Assembly: GCA_022495005.1 (NCBI GenBank)
Contig: JAGYXB010000797.1
Location: 248,001 to 312,000 of the forward strand
Source: Rhyacophila brunnea
Taxonomy: Eukaryota > Arthropoda > Insecta > Trichoptera > Rhyacophilidae
Direction of reading: 5' to 3'
Length of the DNA: 64,000 nucleotides
The notes below the pieces were generated by a model. That model was not told where the DNA came from, did not search any database, and saw nothing but the letters and a program-made list of their open reading frames with translations. A program made the translations under genes and the position numbers. This document shows positions 32,173 through 43,559 of this stretch, piece by piece (the first letter of the stretch is position 1; each line of letters begins with the position of its first letter).

Positions 32173-33016
32173 AGAATTAAAAAAATATATTTTATATTTG
32201 TTGACTAGGCATCACGAGTAACTATTTCAAGCATATATGGATGTATTATAATATTTAACACAATCACTGCTAACCTTTTAATTACCACATTTAAATAACA
32301 TGTTAATTATATCTAATGGCCAACGACTCCAAACGCGCCAGTCGCGGCGTTAGCACTAAATGAGATATTTTTTCCTGCTCATGTTTATTGTACACTAATC
32401 AGACAAACCGACGGAATTCCCTCGGATCACGACTTGGTTGATGTCCGGAGTCATGCAATTTTAATTGAAACACTAAACGGTAAGCAGGTAAGCACAATTC
32501 TCTAATTTAACATTGTTTCTCGAATAAATTTCGTATATCAAAAAAAATATACTAGTGATTATCGATAAATAATTACAAGATAAAAAGAACTTTTTATATA
32601 CAACGTTTTTAAATTTTCTGTTGAATCATATAAACTTGACTTGACTAACTTAAACGATCAAAAAAATTTGTACTTGATAGAAATAATGCTGAAATGTCAT
32701 TTTGACATGTCATATTGATTTCCATAGTAACGCACGTATATATTAATAATTTAGTTGCTAGGACCCCAGACCCCTAGCAACCAATAATGATATCGAAATA
32801 ACTTTTCATACAACACAGAATTAACTGAAAATGAATTCAATTCTACTTAAAGATGGCTAAAAGTATTAAAAAAATGCATTTGCTTCGTGGTCTGATATAT
32901 TCTAAAAGTTTAAAATGTCTAGTTAGTCGGGAAGTTAGTTAAAAATCGATTGCAAGATTTGTACCGGACAAAGAACCACCGGACAAATAAGAATACGAGC
33001 TAAGAAAAACGTTGTA
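32173..33016 (+). repeat. 0.83-kb duplicated segment, copy 2 (contains RepA at 32570-33016)
   Basis: Direct-orientation match to 7793-8619. Both carry 'ctgctcatgtttattgta', 'gacggaat', 'gatgtccggagtcatgc' and then a RepA copy with the same diagnostic 'ggaccccagacccctagcaa', which other RepA copies lack. The copies therefore moved or duplicated as a unit. Confidence 0.85.
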
Positions 33017-33635
33017 AAATTGATTAGGATTAAGCGTATTTCTGCCGTTTATGAATCGGCCTGATGGTGTTTCTTACATTTCGTTCGTACAAGTGTTTTC
33101 GTGCAAATTACCGGTCACGATTTTACAGTGTCGTAACATAATATATAAATGTGTCTTGTACGAAAATGATTGTATCGATTTTCGTAACCTTTCCAATAAG
33201 CCCATTAAGGGAACATGTTCAAAATGCCTACACACAAACTGAGAACGGTTAAAATCACTCGAAACCAGAAAAGCGATGTAATTTTGCCGATACGAAATGT
33301 TGGAATAATAATTCTTGTATATCACGAAAGTATTGAATCGGGCCGCTAATGCCTTTTGCTAGTACATTGTTGTGAAGCGAAATGCCCGCTGTGTCGATCG
33401 AGATTCAGTGGCGGCAGGTGTTAAATTAAACAAAGAAAATTTTAAACATTTTAAAACGCTTCAGACAACACAAAATAAATCTTTTAGAATGATTATACTA
33501 TACCCCATGGTTTTTTCACAATAACGCTCTTCCTAGAGACTTTAACGTGAAAATCATCTACAGTTTTGAAACTGTCTAAAAATTCCACAGTTCCATGACA
33601 GCAGACTTCCTAAACCAGTCGATCAAAGTTCTTAA

Positions 33636-33999
33636 GGCTATACTTCAGCTGGGGCACGGTCTAAAACGATCCTGACTACGTGACGCGAAGATTGTGGAAA
33701 CGACGCGTGTAGAACGAAATATAATTTGTCATAAAAATCCAACATGCGTACATTTAATGTTATGTTTATTGTCATATTACTAATAAAAATAGTATATTCA
33801 TTGACTTGTTTTCTTTTTTAAGTACATACGTAAAGTTTTTGAGTCATCTTTACACGATTTAAGAATATTTTCGTCCGACGCCATGACAAAACAAATCGAT
33901 GTGCGGACACCTCAACTGTCGGTCTCCGATTGGCGACTAGGGAGAAATTTCGTCGCATCTACTGTTGAAAATTATTTGCCGTTTTACTGAAGTATGCTC
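33636..33999 (+). mobile_element. TTAA-2 MITE, complete copy
   Basis: TTAA at 33632-33635 and 34000-34003 bounds a 364-bp element. The ends ggctatacttcagctgg and ctgaagtatgctc form imperfect inverted repeats of about 16 bp. The interior matches the 5.0- and 18.7-kb copies (ggggcacggtctaaaacgat, tttacacgattta). No ORF is present. It is the best reference copy of the family in this window. Confidence 0.9.
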
Positions 34000-34384
34000 T
34001 TAACAATTACGATCCAGCCATCCCCACAAAATTTTCGAGACCACGAGCAATATAATTGGGATTGAAACTTTCTTAGTCTATTTTTTTCTCTACAACACGA
34101 AACAAGAAAAAGGCCATTTAGATCCATCTCCATCTGCATAGATATTAAAAAATAAAACATTTTGACTCCACCGAATCGCAGGATAAATCACTGTATAAGC
34201 CCTATTATTCCCTGTATTTTTTTTCTTTTCTCTGATCTACGACGAAAACCCATGCAGTCTTCGTTAATAGGTATACAAATGCGAGTACTACAGACGAAGA
34301 AGATAAAATGCCATTTGGCGTTGGTGTCTCATATTATATCTATATATAATAGAATAGATACAAAAAACAAAACAAATCACTATC

Positions 34385-34600
34385 TATTTATAGTGAAGCA
34401 TCGGCCTATAACGTCGTGGGTCCCAGGTTAGAATACTGGGTCTGGAAAATACACATATTGTTTTTTTTTAATTTGTGTCAGAGTATGTTCATAATAGGTT
34501 GGGAAAGTGGCTAACATCCTTTTCTCGTAAAAACAAAAATTTGTTAATATAACCTCCACTTGTGAAGGCCCATATGATCTTATTTGGATAAGTCAAATAA
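34385..34600 (+). mobile_element. SINE-1 copy
   Basis: The tRNA-like head is degenerate ('cgtcgtgggtcccaggttag', B box changed to GGTTAGAATAC). The body landmarks are retained: 'tgtcagagtatgttcataat', 'gtggctaacatccttttctc', 'tgtgaaggcccatatgatc'. It overlaps the end of an incidental 89-codon frame. Confidence 0.75.
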
Positions 34601-34943
34601 AATAGTGATTAAGCCTAACTAAATGAAAATGTTTAAAACATTTTTGAAAGATTACTATAGCTAATAATTGAATTGTAATTAATTAATTGCAGTATGTAAT
34701 TTCTATCACACTTTTTTGACTAGTTAAAAGGATTTCACAAACATGTATTGTATTGTTATTATAAGTGTAAAACATGTTGTTTATAAAATGCTCGATTTAA
34801 ATAAAAAAATGTGTTATTTTTTATATAGGTATCTTCTTCACTATCAAGCCGTACTTCAACTGATGGGGGGTCCAAACAAACATATTTTAAGTCTACTCAG
34901 AACTAAGGAATTATGAAAATGTTTTATTACCGTAATATCATAA

Positions 34944-35327
34944 GGTTACATGTAAGTTGTACGTATTCCATGTCACCGTTGCACAGTTCGCCGTGAGCTT
35001 TTTTATCGGAAAGAGATGACCGTATACTCTACAGATATTCTTATATTTGGCAAAATTCATGAATTTAAGAGTAAAAACCTAATATAACTTAATTACCTAA
35101 CCAAAAAAATATTCCAGTATATCGGCTATTTTCAAAATTTGTTTGCCGCTGGCTTCCTGTAAGTAAACTGACAAGAACCGTGTTTTTTATTTAGACTTGA
35201 ACTTTATTTCAGTACTACGACCCAAAAACGTTGGACGTTCTCTAATATACGACCATATAATTCCGATACAAAATTTCACGGTGAAGTGTGATATGGCAAA
35301 CTGCATATATACAAATTTCCGGATACG
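34944..35327 (+). mobile_element. M9 element, copy 3
   Basis: The element starts ggttacatgtaagttgtacg and ends acaaatttccggatacg. The flanks atatcataa (34935-34943) and atatcacaa (35328-35336) match at 8 of 9 bases. The centre keeps only a diverged 'acctaatataac'. Internal 'tatcggctattttcaaaatt' is shared with copy 2. No ORF of note. Confidence 0.85.
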
Positions 35328-35361
35328 ATATCACAAAGACGCACAGAAAATATGGGTAACC

Positions 35362-35777
35362 GGACAAAACAGAACATGACAAAACATAACAGTGACAAAA
35401 CAGAACAACTAAGGGAAAGATAAAATATTAATTTGTGTGGAATCCATTTATTAATTAAATAATTAAAACTTAAGTTTATAAACGAAATATATATAAATAT
35501 TTATTATTTTAATTTTTTTCAATTTTTAACTGAAATCATCAACTGTTTATTAGGTTATATTATATACATTGTTTTACAAAACGGTTATTTTGAAAATAAT
35601 GCATTTTTTATATACCTATATAGTGTATAAAATTTTGTATGATACGGGAGCTGATGACCCAGAAAGAATATTGGCAATTGGGAAGTGATCTGCTCTCAAT
35701 AGTTGTTCTGTTTTGTCATGTTCTGTTTTGTCACCGTTCTGTTTTGTCATGTTCTATTTTGTCACTGTTCTGTTCCG
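35362..35777. mobile_element. Foldback element with subrepeat-built arms
   Basis: The right arm (35701-35777) consists of about five tandem variants of the 15-mer tgttctgttttgtca. The left arm (35362-35410) holds about three inverted units (tgacaaaacagaaca). The innermost junctions are inverse copies (cagaacaact / agttgttctg). The 290-bp middle is AT-rich with no ORF. Internally repetitive inverted arms recall FB/Galileo-type foldback elements. It starts about 35 bp from the M9 copy 3 end. Confidence 0.8.
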
Positions 35778-36404
35778 AAAATATGACAGACCCCACGGAA
35801 AATTATATTTAAATGCACGCCAATGTGTGGTAGCCTAACGATCGGGGTGTAATTTAACAGGGCCGTATGTAGGTCGCTCACTTCGATACAAACAAAATCG
35901 TTTTTATTGAATTCAAAAACAGATGTGCCGCTTTTCAATCTATTTGTGTATAAATAATGACAAGTGAAAATTCTATACCCTAAATAACAGTCCCAGGCCA
36001 CACGAATAAATTTCGTGATTAAGCTTTAATGTGTTCAAAAAACACGTAATCAGTAAAATAACGATATTGAAGTCTTTATATTAAAAAAATAGTCATCATA
36101 ATCAATCACTGATTAAAATAATGGAAATTACCATTTCCGCTTTAAAATAATGCTAGGCCTCGTCGGTGTAGAAGTTTACGCGGTAAAATATTTCAAAATT
36201 TGATCTTCGAATGAAAGAAAAAAGTTCTTTTTAAGAATACCCGAAACTTTAGTTCTTTTCAAATATTTAGATGTAGGTGAAGGTGGATGTTGACGATGAA
36301 GGAGTGAAGAACTGACGTGTTAGGATGATGTAGATTACGTGTTTATTTGCGAGTTTGGCAGAAATACAGTGATACAAATGGTACAATATAATAGAGAGGT
36401 GGGT
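35778..36404. other. Unassigned DNA, possible LTR scrap at its right side
   Basis: About 36270-36400, read on the minus strand, has 'aactcgcaaataaacacgta' followed by 'ctccttcatcgtcaacatcc'. This order (polyadenylation signal, then ctccttcatc-like sequence) also appears near 42.0 and 48.3 kb and suggests R/U5 pieces of an LTR element. The rest was not recognised. Confidence 0.35.
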
Positions 36405-36779
36405 ATTTATTTATTTAAGAAAAGAAAACATTATGGACATAACAAATCTAAATTCAAGTCATATACAACATGAGATTTACATAATAACAGATATTACCCT
36501 CACAAGATAGAAGAAGAGAATATATAAAATAATAATAGTAAAAAATAAAAACATAAAGTACAATTTTATGAAGAAAAATAAATTTCGAATACAAAATTCA
36601 TAGCACGTCACCAAAAATGTCTACGTCTTTGGAGAGCGCATTGACTAGTCTTGCGCCCTTCGCTAATGGTGCTTGACACGTGGGAACGGTTCCGATCCAG
36701 AATAAATCATGGCTGCGACCACGTAGGTAATTAATTGATAGGCGCATGTAAATAATTGTGGAGTGAGTTTACGAAGTGA
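36405..36779 (-). pseudogene. CR1/jockey-type LINE C-terminal scrap with 3' UTR
   Basis: The minus-strand frame ending at TGA (36600-36598) encodes INYLRGRSHDLFWIG, then PLAKGARLVNALSKDVDIFG and DVL. The R-R-x-D-L-F...PLxxxxxLxNxL...DIF pattern is the usual C-terminal tail of CR1/jockey-like RTs, comparable to the 47.3- and 61.1-kb fragments. An A-rich 3' UTR ends at 'tatttatttatttaag'. Confidence 0.6.
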
Positions 36780-36914
36780 CAAGATCGAGTGAGGCATTTC
36801 TTCGAATATTTCAGCCTTTTTATTTAACCCAACACGGTTAAAATAAAAGCATAACTATCCCAGGCTTTTGGTGAGATTTAAAAAAAATATAATGTTACTG
36901 AGGTGAAAAAGTGC

Positions 36915-37229
36915 TTACTTGCAAGAAGTAATTTGACTGTGTGAATGCAAAATAATATTTATGTAATGAACGACTTCTTTTTTTGCCTTTCTCACCAAGT
37001 CAGCGTTATACAAAACTGCTGAGAGCCTGTGAACCATAAAATAAATAAATGATAATAAGTCGAGAACTGGGTCACACGGATCCGTTGACAGCCACAAATA
37101 TATAATTTGCCTCTGTTTCTGTCTATTGAATTGAAGATAATACAATATTTCTCTGTAATAAATATGTATGTCTTGTTGATGGCCAGTGTCTACAGTTTGA
37201 AAAGGTAATTTTTTAAATTTCTTTATCAA
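36915..37229 (-). other. Unrecognised 104-codon open frame
   Basis: The frame is open from ATG to stop on the minus strand and ends just before a TTAA-1 element. The composition (Ile, Tyr, His, Lys rich) follows local AT bias, and no motif, signal peptide or splice context was found. It may be a chance frame or a decayed element. It is recorded because its length is above most chance frames here. Confidence 0.2.
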
Positions 37230-37253
37230 GAATAAATAATATTGTGAGCTTAA

Positions 37254-37556
37254 CGGCCCACATGCCCAACGTAGGTCAAAATTGAGGTTTTATGGTATTT
37301 TCAAAGCATTAGCCTGAACATTCCTTAAACGTTGTAGATAATATATTTATATAATTTTGAAGCCTTATTATCCTTAATATTTATTTTAAACATATGATGA
37401 CGGCATAAAGTATTTTTATTACATAAAATATGATTCTTTTAAACCTATCGGTCTAATGTTTTAGAATAAAGTCATATTTTAGTACATCCATGTGCAGTGG
37501 TGTTAAGACTTTTTAGATTTATAAATTTTTAAACGCATTTATAAAACCATTAGTAA
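37254..37556 (+). mobile_element. TTAA-1 MITE, copy lacking the right end
   Basis: TTAA at 37250-37253 precedes cggcccacatgcccaacgta. The body follows TTAA-1 through 'gaagccttattatccttaat' and 'cagtggtgttaagac' to about 37556, where similarity stops without the mirrored terminus. Confidence 0.8.
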
Positions 37557-37992
37557 TGTTCCTGAAATCCAAGTTGTAATGATTTGATTTCACCAGAAGT
37601 ACGATATTCTTACAATAAATGTATGCATTTAATAACAAAATTCAGTTTTATTACATTGAATTATAAATACATACGCCATGGATTCTCTATATAATTTTAT
37701 TATTCCCCATGTTAAAAATAAATCTGAAATAACCTACCATAATTTAAGAATAATTACCTACCTAGTGAGTTGACGTAAGTTCGTGTTTTGTTTAGTTTAA
37801 AATATACACGTCATATTAACAGTAAACATAATTCAGGTTGGATTCAGTGCTAATAATTTGTTGTTGTCAAAAATATACAAGATAATATAAAAAAATATGC
37901 CAACTGACATAATAAATTTTAGATTTACTTAATGTCATTATGAAAAACTGGCTGGAAAAAATATTTATTGTTTTTTAACTCATACGTTACTC

Positions 37993-38085
37993 GGTTACAT
38001 GTAAATTGTGCGTATTACATTTCTACGTGGCACAATTTACCGTGGGTTCTTTTACTGGAAAGATGTGGCTGTATAGCATTGTGAT
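37993..38085 (+). mobile_element. M9 element, left-end fragment
   Basis: It begins ggttacatgtaaattgtgcg and follows M9 through 'caatttaccgtgggttc' for about 90 bp, then diverges. No right end was found nearby. Confidence 0.65.
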
Positions 38086-38439
38086 AAAAAAATCGGTGTG
38101 TGTGTCTTATGTACTCGCGTTAGAAGTTTTACTTCTTTGGCGTAACAAAACAAAAACAAAACTTGTGATAACCTAGATTCTTCGACTAGCTCTAAATTAT
38201 CTTGTTAAATTACACACTCAAGAAAAAGGACTGCTTATTGGAACGCAGTTGGTTTATTTCTATACACTTTAACTTATATTACTAAATTATGTAATTATTT
38301 ATCGATGTTTTTATTTTTAAAGTAACAACTGTCACGACGTTTAATAGTTTGTTTACGTAAGGAATTGCAAATGGCCGACAATAATAAATTCGCTGCCTAG
38401 ACAACGGGTAAACTATAATATTATACTGTATAATCGTCA

Positions 38440-38540
38440 CGATTGGAGTACCATACTGTGGCGTAAAGGCTGTGCGTTCGGCTGATAACTGAACAATCGG
38501 TGGTTCGAATCCAATCGAGTGCGTTTATTTTTGTGTGAAA
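38440..38540 (+). mobile_element. SINE-3: isolated tRNA-like sequence with intact pol III boxes
   Basis: The A box TGGCGTAAAGG and the B box GGTTCGAATCC both match the consensus. An anticodon-like hairpin (TTCGG/CTGAA, loop CTGATAA, would-be anticodon GAT) lies between them. The acceptor and T stems do not pair well, so it is not a functional tRNA-Ile; it is more likely a SINE head or pseudo-tRNA. Confidence 0.6.
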
Positions 38541-39229
38541 AAATAAATTATGTGTTACATGCCACACGCCAAAAATACACTCTGATCTGATTTTCCAAAC
38601 GCGTCTAAAGAAGTATAACTTCAAAAATGTATGTTGTTCGTGAAGAATTGCAGATGGTAATGTTCCAAATTTATTAGATACAATAAGAACATTAATTTGA
38701 TGTTGATTGGCATCAACTATCTGATAATAACGCTGTGTTTATGTGATCGGCAACGGAAATCCTTAGCGATGGGTCCCGATCCTTCACGTGGTCCAGCGTA
38801 TATCGGTAATAGGTACACGGTGGATGTTAATCTTTGGTATTATTTATTCGTAAAATAATCTCAAAGTACAGTTACATGATCTAAACATAAGTGAATGAAC
38901 TCCGGAGAGTTTGGTCTGCAGTGAAACAACTCGGAGAGTAGAGCTGAGTTATGTTTGAATAAGTTGAATGGTATGAGTTCAATGATATATGAATCATATA
39001 CAATGTTATAACTATGAATAAGTAAGTACGATTAGTAATACTTAGTTTATATAGGTGCAGGAGCTAATATGTGTATAGTAACACAGCTAGATAGGGTATT
39101 TAAATTTGAGGTTGATCAATAATATAATATTGAGTAGGTACGTTGCAATATTCACCAATAATACCAATCAAATATTCTGAACAATAGGTTAATAATTAGT
39201 TACTTAGGGTGTCGATGAATTAAACAAAA
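38541..39229. other. Unassigned DNA, possible LTR flank
   Basis: Around 38810-38960 the minus strand has 'acgaataaataataccaaag' and 'attaacatccaccgtgtacc', which resemble LTR R/U5 and primer-binding-site surroundings. No coding remnant was seen. Confidence 0.35.
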
Positions 39230-39789
39230 GGGAAATTTATTGTCAATAATTGAAAGGGGAGTTATGGATATTTGGCAGTGGTGTAGATGTTGATAAATGA
39301 ATAGGCCAGAGGTTGTTGAATAGATCGAGGAGCGAAAGTTGATTACTGTTTATACAGTTGGTACAAGAGTACAGGAGAGATGTTAGAAGTCTGAGGCTCG
39401 GTGGAAGGAATGCTAGAGCTGCAGGCACGGTGAGAGAATGCTTCAGCACGAGTGTGTACTGGTCCGAAGCTCGGTGGTAGTGAGTACTGTGCGGTATGAT
39501 ACTGAAACTGAATCAACGTATGACTCGTTATGTATATACATGAATATTCGATAAATTGCAAGAGTCATTGTTGATATAGTTTACTATTAAGAAATCTGCT
39601 GATTGCCGCATCGTTGCAACTTCGAGGCGTTTCGATGACAAAACCCGAGGTAGTCGATCCTCGACGAAGAGTGTCACACCTGTAGAATGTGCTGATCGTA
39701 GATACGGCGATTGTGGGATAGTTGATTATTCGCTGATTCTTGTGTTGTCGTAATTACGCTGACAAGGTCTGAGGTTGTTGCCCGCTACA
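39230..39789 (-). mobile_element. LTR of a retrotransposon, likely solo
   Basis: On the minus strand the unit begins TGTAGCGGGCAACAACCTCA (39789). It then has 'ttttgtcatcgaaacgcctc', 'gaagttgcaacgatgcggc', a TATA-like 'atgtatatacataac', 'attctctcaccgtgcctgc' and an aataaa signal near its end (about 39240). All these landmarks occur in the same order in the 59.4-kb copy. The interior between the two is not a single element because they are 20 kb apart in opposite orientation. Frames at 39243-39561 are incidental. Confidence 0.7.
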
Positions 39790-39954
39790 GATACATAAGA
39801 CTGTCATTATTATTACATAATTGACAGGTACGACTTTATACTTGTACATAGTACATACTTTGTACGATATGATTGTATATCTAATTTACTCGTAGAGTTA
39901 ACAATACATGTAGGTACTAAATCATGTATTAGGTTTAAATACAGTGTATTATAT

Positions 39955-40200
39955 TACACCCACGGTGGCCGCGCGGCTTAAGCATTAGACTATCACGCCG
40001 TGGGTCCTAGGTTCGAATCCTGGGTCTGGCAATTGCAAATATTGTTTTTCAAATTGTGTGCGATTCAGGGTATGGATCTAATAGGTTGAGCAAGCGGCTG
40101 ACATCCATTTCTCGTAAAAAACAAAATCTGTTAATACAAACCTCTACTCTGTGGAGGCCCATATTATGATCCTAGTAGGATCGGACATGGAAGATATTAT
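39955..40200 (+). mobile_element. SINE-1 copy, best-preserved head
   Basis: The head (39960-40030) has GGCCGCGCGG in the A-box position, 'cacgccgtgggtcctagg' and a perfect B box (GGTTCGAATCC). The body then has 'tgtgcgattcagggtatgga', 'gagcaagcggctgacatcc', 'tctcgtaaaaaac' and 'ctctgtggaggcccatatta'. It is a tRNA-derived SINE with no ORF. It serves as the reference for the family. Confidence 0.85.
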
Positions 40201-41149
40201 ATTTGTTTAATTGTTTAGAATTGAGGTATAAAAGGTCAGAATGTTTATTTTCAAGCAAATCTGGTATGATATAATAATATGTACTAACCTTTTTATGAGA
40301 GAGTTTAAACAGTTCCCTGTCTTCGTATGCGCATTTTAGAAGCTGGATGTATTAGCCCTACCAAGTAAAATAATAAGTTTGCTACGCTGTTTGGATTATT
40401 GATAAATAGTTTACAATATAATCAATTACATAATAAGTAAGAAGCCAAAGTCTCCGTTCAAAGTTATACCTGTCGTTTTTAATATTATCAGTGGTGGTGA
40501 GTAAATTAAATTAATTATATTTAATATAAATGTCTGTGATTATAAATTACGTATAAGTATATATAAAAATATACTACATATAATTACATAACATAAATTG
40601 TTTTCTATTTTTACATAACATTTATTGCCGTAGCATAATATACATTTAAAGTTGAGCAAAAACGTAAATTTTATTTTTAACAAAATGTATATTTTGTATT
40701 CGATATAGAATGTAGAAATGGCTAGGAACAGGTGTCAGAAAGGTCTTACATATGCATTACTTATGTTTATACATTTCCAGTGGATCGAGGAATAGTATTT
40801 CCCAAAAGAATAAAGATGTTATCCCAATATGAAAAATTCTTCGACAGTATATTATCGACTCGCTAAGTAATACGTATATCGTCGGTTAGGACGTAAAGTA
40901 ATATTGTAATATATCAAATATGTCGTAGGGTATAACACTGTTTACGAATCTTCTTTCAAATTGTATACATTAAAATAATTATCATTGAATGTCCTTTGTG
41001 TCCTTTCTGTGATTTCAAAATATTTGTTCTAATCCTAAAATACAAAACTTATAGCGTGTTGAAAAAAAACTTTCAGTAAAAAATAAATCAAGAAATTTAG
41101 AGACAAGACGTGATGTATACTTGGTATAATACGTATGGACAAAATGATG
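40201..41149. other. Unassigned AT-rich DNA
   Basis: No gene or recognised family; AT-rich, (TA)n-like patch near 40555-40580. Confidence 0.4.
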
Positions 41150-41262
41150 GAATCTTTTTCTTCTTCTTTCATCATGTCACAACCCAGCATTAAGGCATAG
41201 GGCAAGCACAAGTTTACGCCACTTCCCTCGTTCCATCGCAAAACTCTCGCGCCTCCCGCCAT
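41150..41262 (-). pseudogene. RTE-type LINE C-terminal scrap
   Basis: The minus-strand frame reads FAMERGKWRKLVLALCLNAG then L and a stop, followed by GAA repeats. The xxDRxKWRxLVxALC-like ending is typical of RTE ORFs. Only about 30 codons remain. The 110-codon frame overlapping it is in another phase. Confidence 0.65.
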
Positions 41263-41519
41263 ACCAGACCTGCAGCGCGTTGATCGCTTTTGTAGCACCA
41301 CTGCATGGCATTGAAACCTTGTGGCTGTGCAACAAGGGTATGAAGTGTCACATTCTCTGGGCGGCATCCGGAATATATTTGCAACGCGGTCGTACCAATG
41401 TACTCCTAAGATTCAGCGCAGACATCCATTTTCAAAGCTCAAAAGCCGAGACCTTTGAAGCTATGTCAGATGCTCACAGCGTTGAACAAACAACATTGAT
41501 TGATTACGTAAAATAACAT

Positions 41520-41697
41520 GACTATTATCTACTATGGCTTGGATTATGCAGGGTTTAATTGAGTTTAAAAAACTAATAAACATTATCAACACATAGTAGT
41601 ATTTGTTCAATGAAAACAAATACGTATGACTGACAAAGTTTCGTGTGCACTATTTATGTTGGATCTTAACAGCCTCCCTCTACCCTTCGCCATTGAT
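41520..41697. repeat. RepB element, right half only
   Basis: It contains the RepB interior (ttatctactatggctt, gcagggtttaattgagttt, gaaaacaaatacgtatgact) and the right terminus (aacagcctccctctaccct). No left terminus lies within 500 bp. Confidence 0.65.
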
Positions 41698-42263
41698 ATT
41701 TATTAATGCTTTCCAGCCATCTCAAATTGTTTTTTTAGATTCATTATTAAGTCATTAAAATTAGTTGCGTTTACTGAATCCTGGCGTCATGAGCTGTCTA
41801 TAATTAATTAAGATGTTGTGTTGTATCGCGTCAGCTATACCAAAAATATGTCCAAAAAATAGACCTCAAACTATTGAATTGATGAAGTGGTTATATATAA
41901 TACGTGATATACTATTGGAAGTAATGGAGTTAGATTGGAGAAGATTTTACCCAATACCACCAGTAGATTTGTAGGAGTGGTCGATGGTGTGGCAGATGAA
42001 AGACGATCGTGGTTATTCGTGATGATGAAGGAGTGAGAGTTTATTTATGGTTTCATAAATACAAGGGTACAATCTGTACAATATAACAGATATAGGTGTT
42101 ATTTTCCCAAGCACTTAGTTCTCTAGCAAGATACAATTAGTTTATCAAGTGAATATTACGGAGAGACTGACTTGTTTCCTCCTGAAAGCCTTTCATTGAA
42201 CTAGTCACGATAGAAAATGCTTACCTCAGTATCTCAGCTATTTGGTGAGAAAATATATTGAAA

Positions 42264-42657
42264 GTGTTTACTAAGTAAAGCGTCAATTACATTGAGCTTC
42301 TTTACGAGTTGTTTATTGGCGAATTTACAATCTGCCTGTAAAGTCGACCAGTGTAATCATCGAACAAGCTAATAAGCAGGTTGTAAACACTCTACCGAGA
42401 AAAGTTTAAAGCCGGTCAACTTTACACGCTACACGCCGGCGTGTGGGCCTACTGCGTCTGCGCAGTAGAGCGCAGTACCAACTTCCCGGTAAAAAAACGA
42501 ACTACGTTCTGTCAAAATAGTCGCTGGCTTGTGGCTTCTCAGCGAATGGAAAGTTTTGTGTGTAATTATCAAATCGCAGTAGCAGAATCGCCCGCTTTTA
42601 AATTCGCCAATAAACAGCTCGTAAAGAAGCTCAATGTAATTAAGGCTTTAAGTAGTG
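42264..42657. mobile_element. MITE with long inverted repeats (about 65-70 bp)
   Basis: The left arm contains aattacattgagcttcttta then gtttattggcgaattta (about 42292-42331). The right arm holds the inverse (aattcgccaataaacagctc, gtaaagaagctcaatgtaat; about 42601-42640). The centre is unusually GC-rich (cgctacacgccggcgtgtgg, then ctgcgtctgcgcag). It overlaps a 76-codon frame with no protein signature. The superfamily is unknown. Confidence 0.8.
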
Positions 42658-43559
42658 TTTCGATTGTGTGAAAAATCTATACAAAGAAATTATACATACT
42701 AAACAATAATTAATTTGAAAGCAATTCATATGGCATGGATTCTACTGACACTGCTTGGTTCTCACAGAACCATTGATAGCCACAGATTCACACTGATGAT
42801 GAATGAATTGATTTCAATTATAATTTCGATTTATTAAAAGGTAGGTAGTACTTGCTATACATTTGATGGATAGTTCAGTGTTTGATCGAAATACTGTATT
42901 AACACGAAGGGGTTAATAATTTAAACTTTGGTCCAGATTAAAGCAATTTGAAACATAATTTATACTTTGGTTCGGAAATCATTAATACATGATAGCGCTT
43001 TGAGTGAGTATCGCTGTGCATTTATTATTCATTCGATTTAGCCACGACTAGGCAGCGATAAGGGGACCTATCCTGTTTACTATTTCGTCAAGTATGTTTA
43101 CGGTATCATAAATATTTTCCTCATAAACCAGAGCAATTTTTACCACTGGCATAGAGAAAAAAGCAATAAAAAGAAAATAGTTATCACTCGTCCACGAAAC
43201 TTCTATGCCCGGCAAGGACAAACTTTCTCATGTCATAAATAAATGCTTTTATATACATAGTGTATAGTAAAATAGTTTTCTTTTTCCAGCGCAAGTTTTT
43301 ATTGTGAAAAGTTTTTAAGTGACTAAAAGTCTCCCAATAAAAATGCCGACATTTTTTTACTGTAGGAATGATGATATACTCGTATCTGAAAGGGTTTCTG
43401 TGTCCATGTATTTTTTTTATCTACTTGCATTTATTGACCGTGAACTAATCACTTTAATCCCTATTTTTCATTAAATGGACCTTCAGATATTTATACCGGT
43501 TCACGACTGTGGGTTCACCACTGTTATAGTATCCCATTTGCATCATGCTGAACTTGCCG
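42658..43559. other. Unassigned DNA
   Basis: No gene or repeat family recognised. Confidence 0.4.

Noticed and set aside
38440..38530. Functional tRNA-Ile(GAT)
   Set aside because: The boxes are good but T and acceptor stems do not form; reported as SINE-3/pseudo-tRNA instead.
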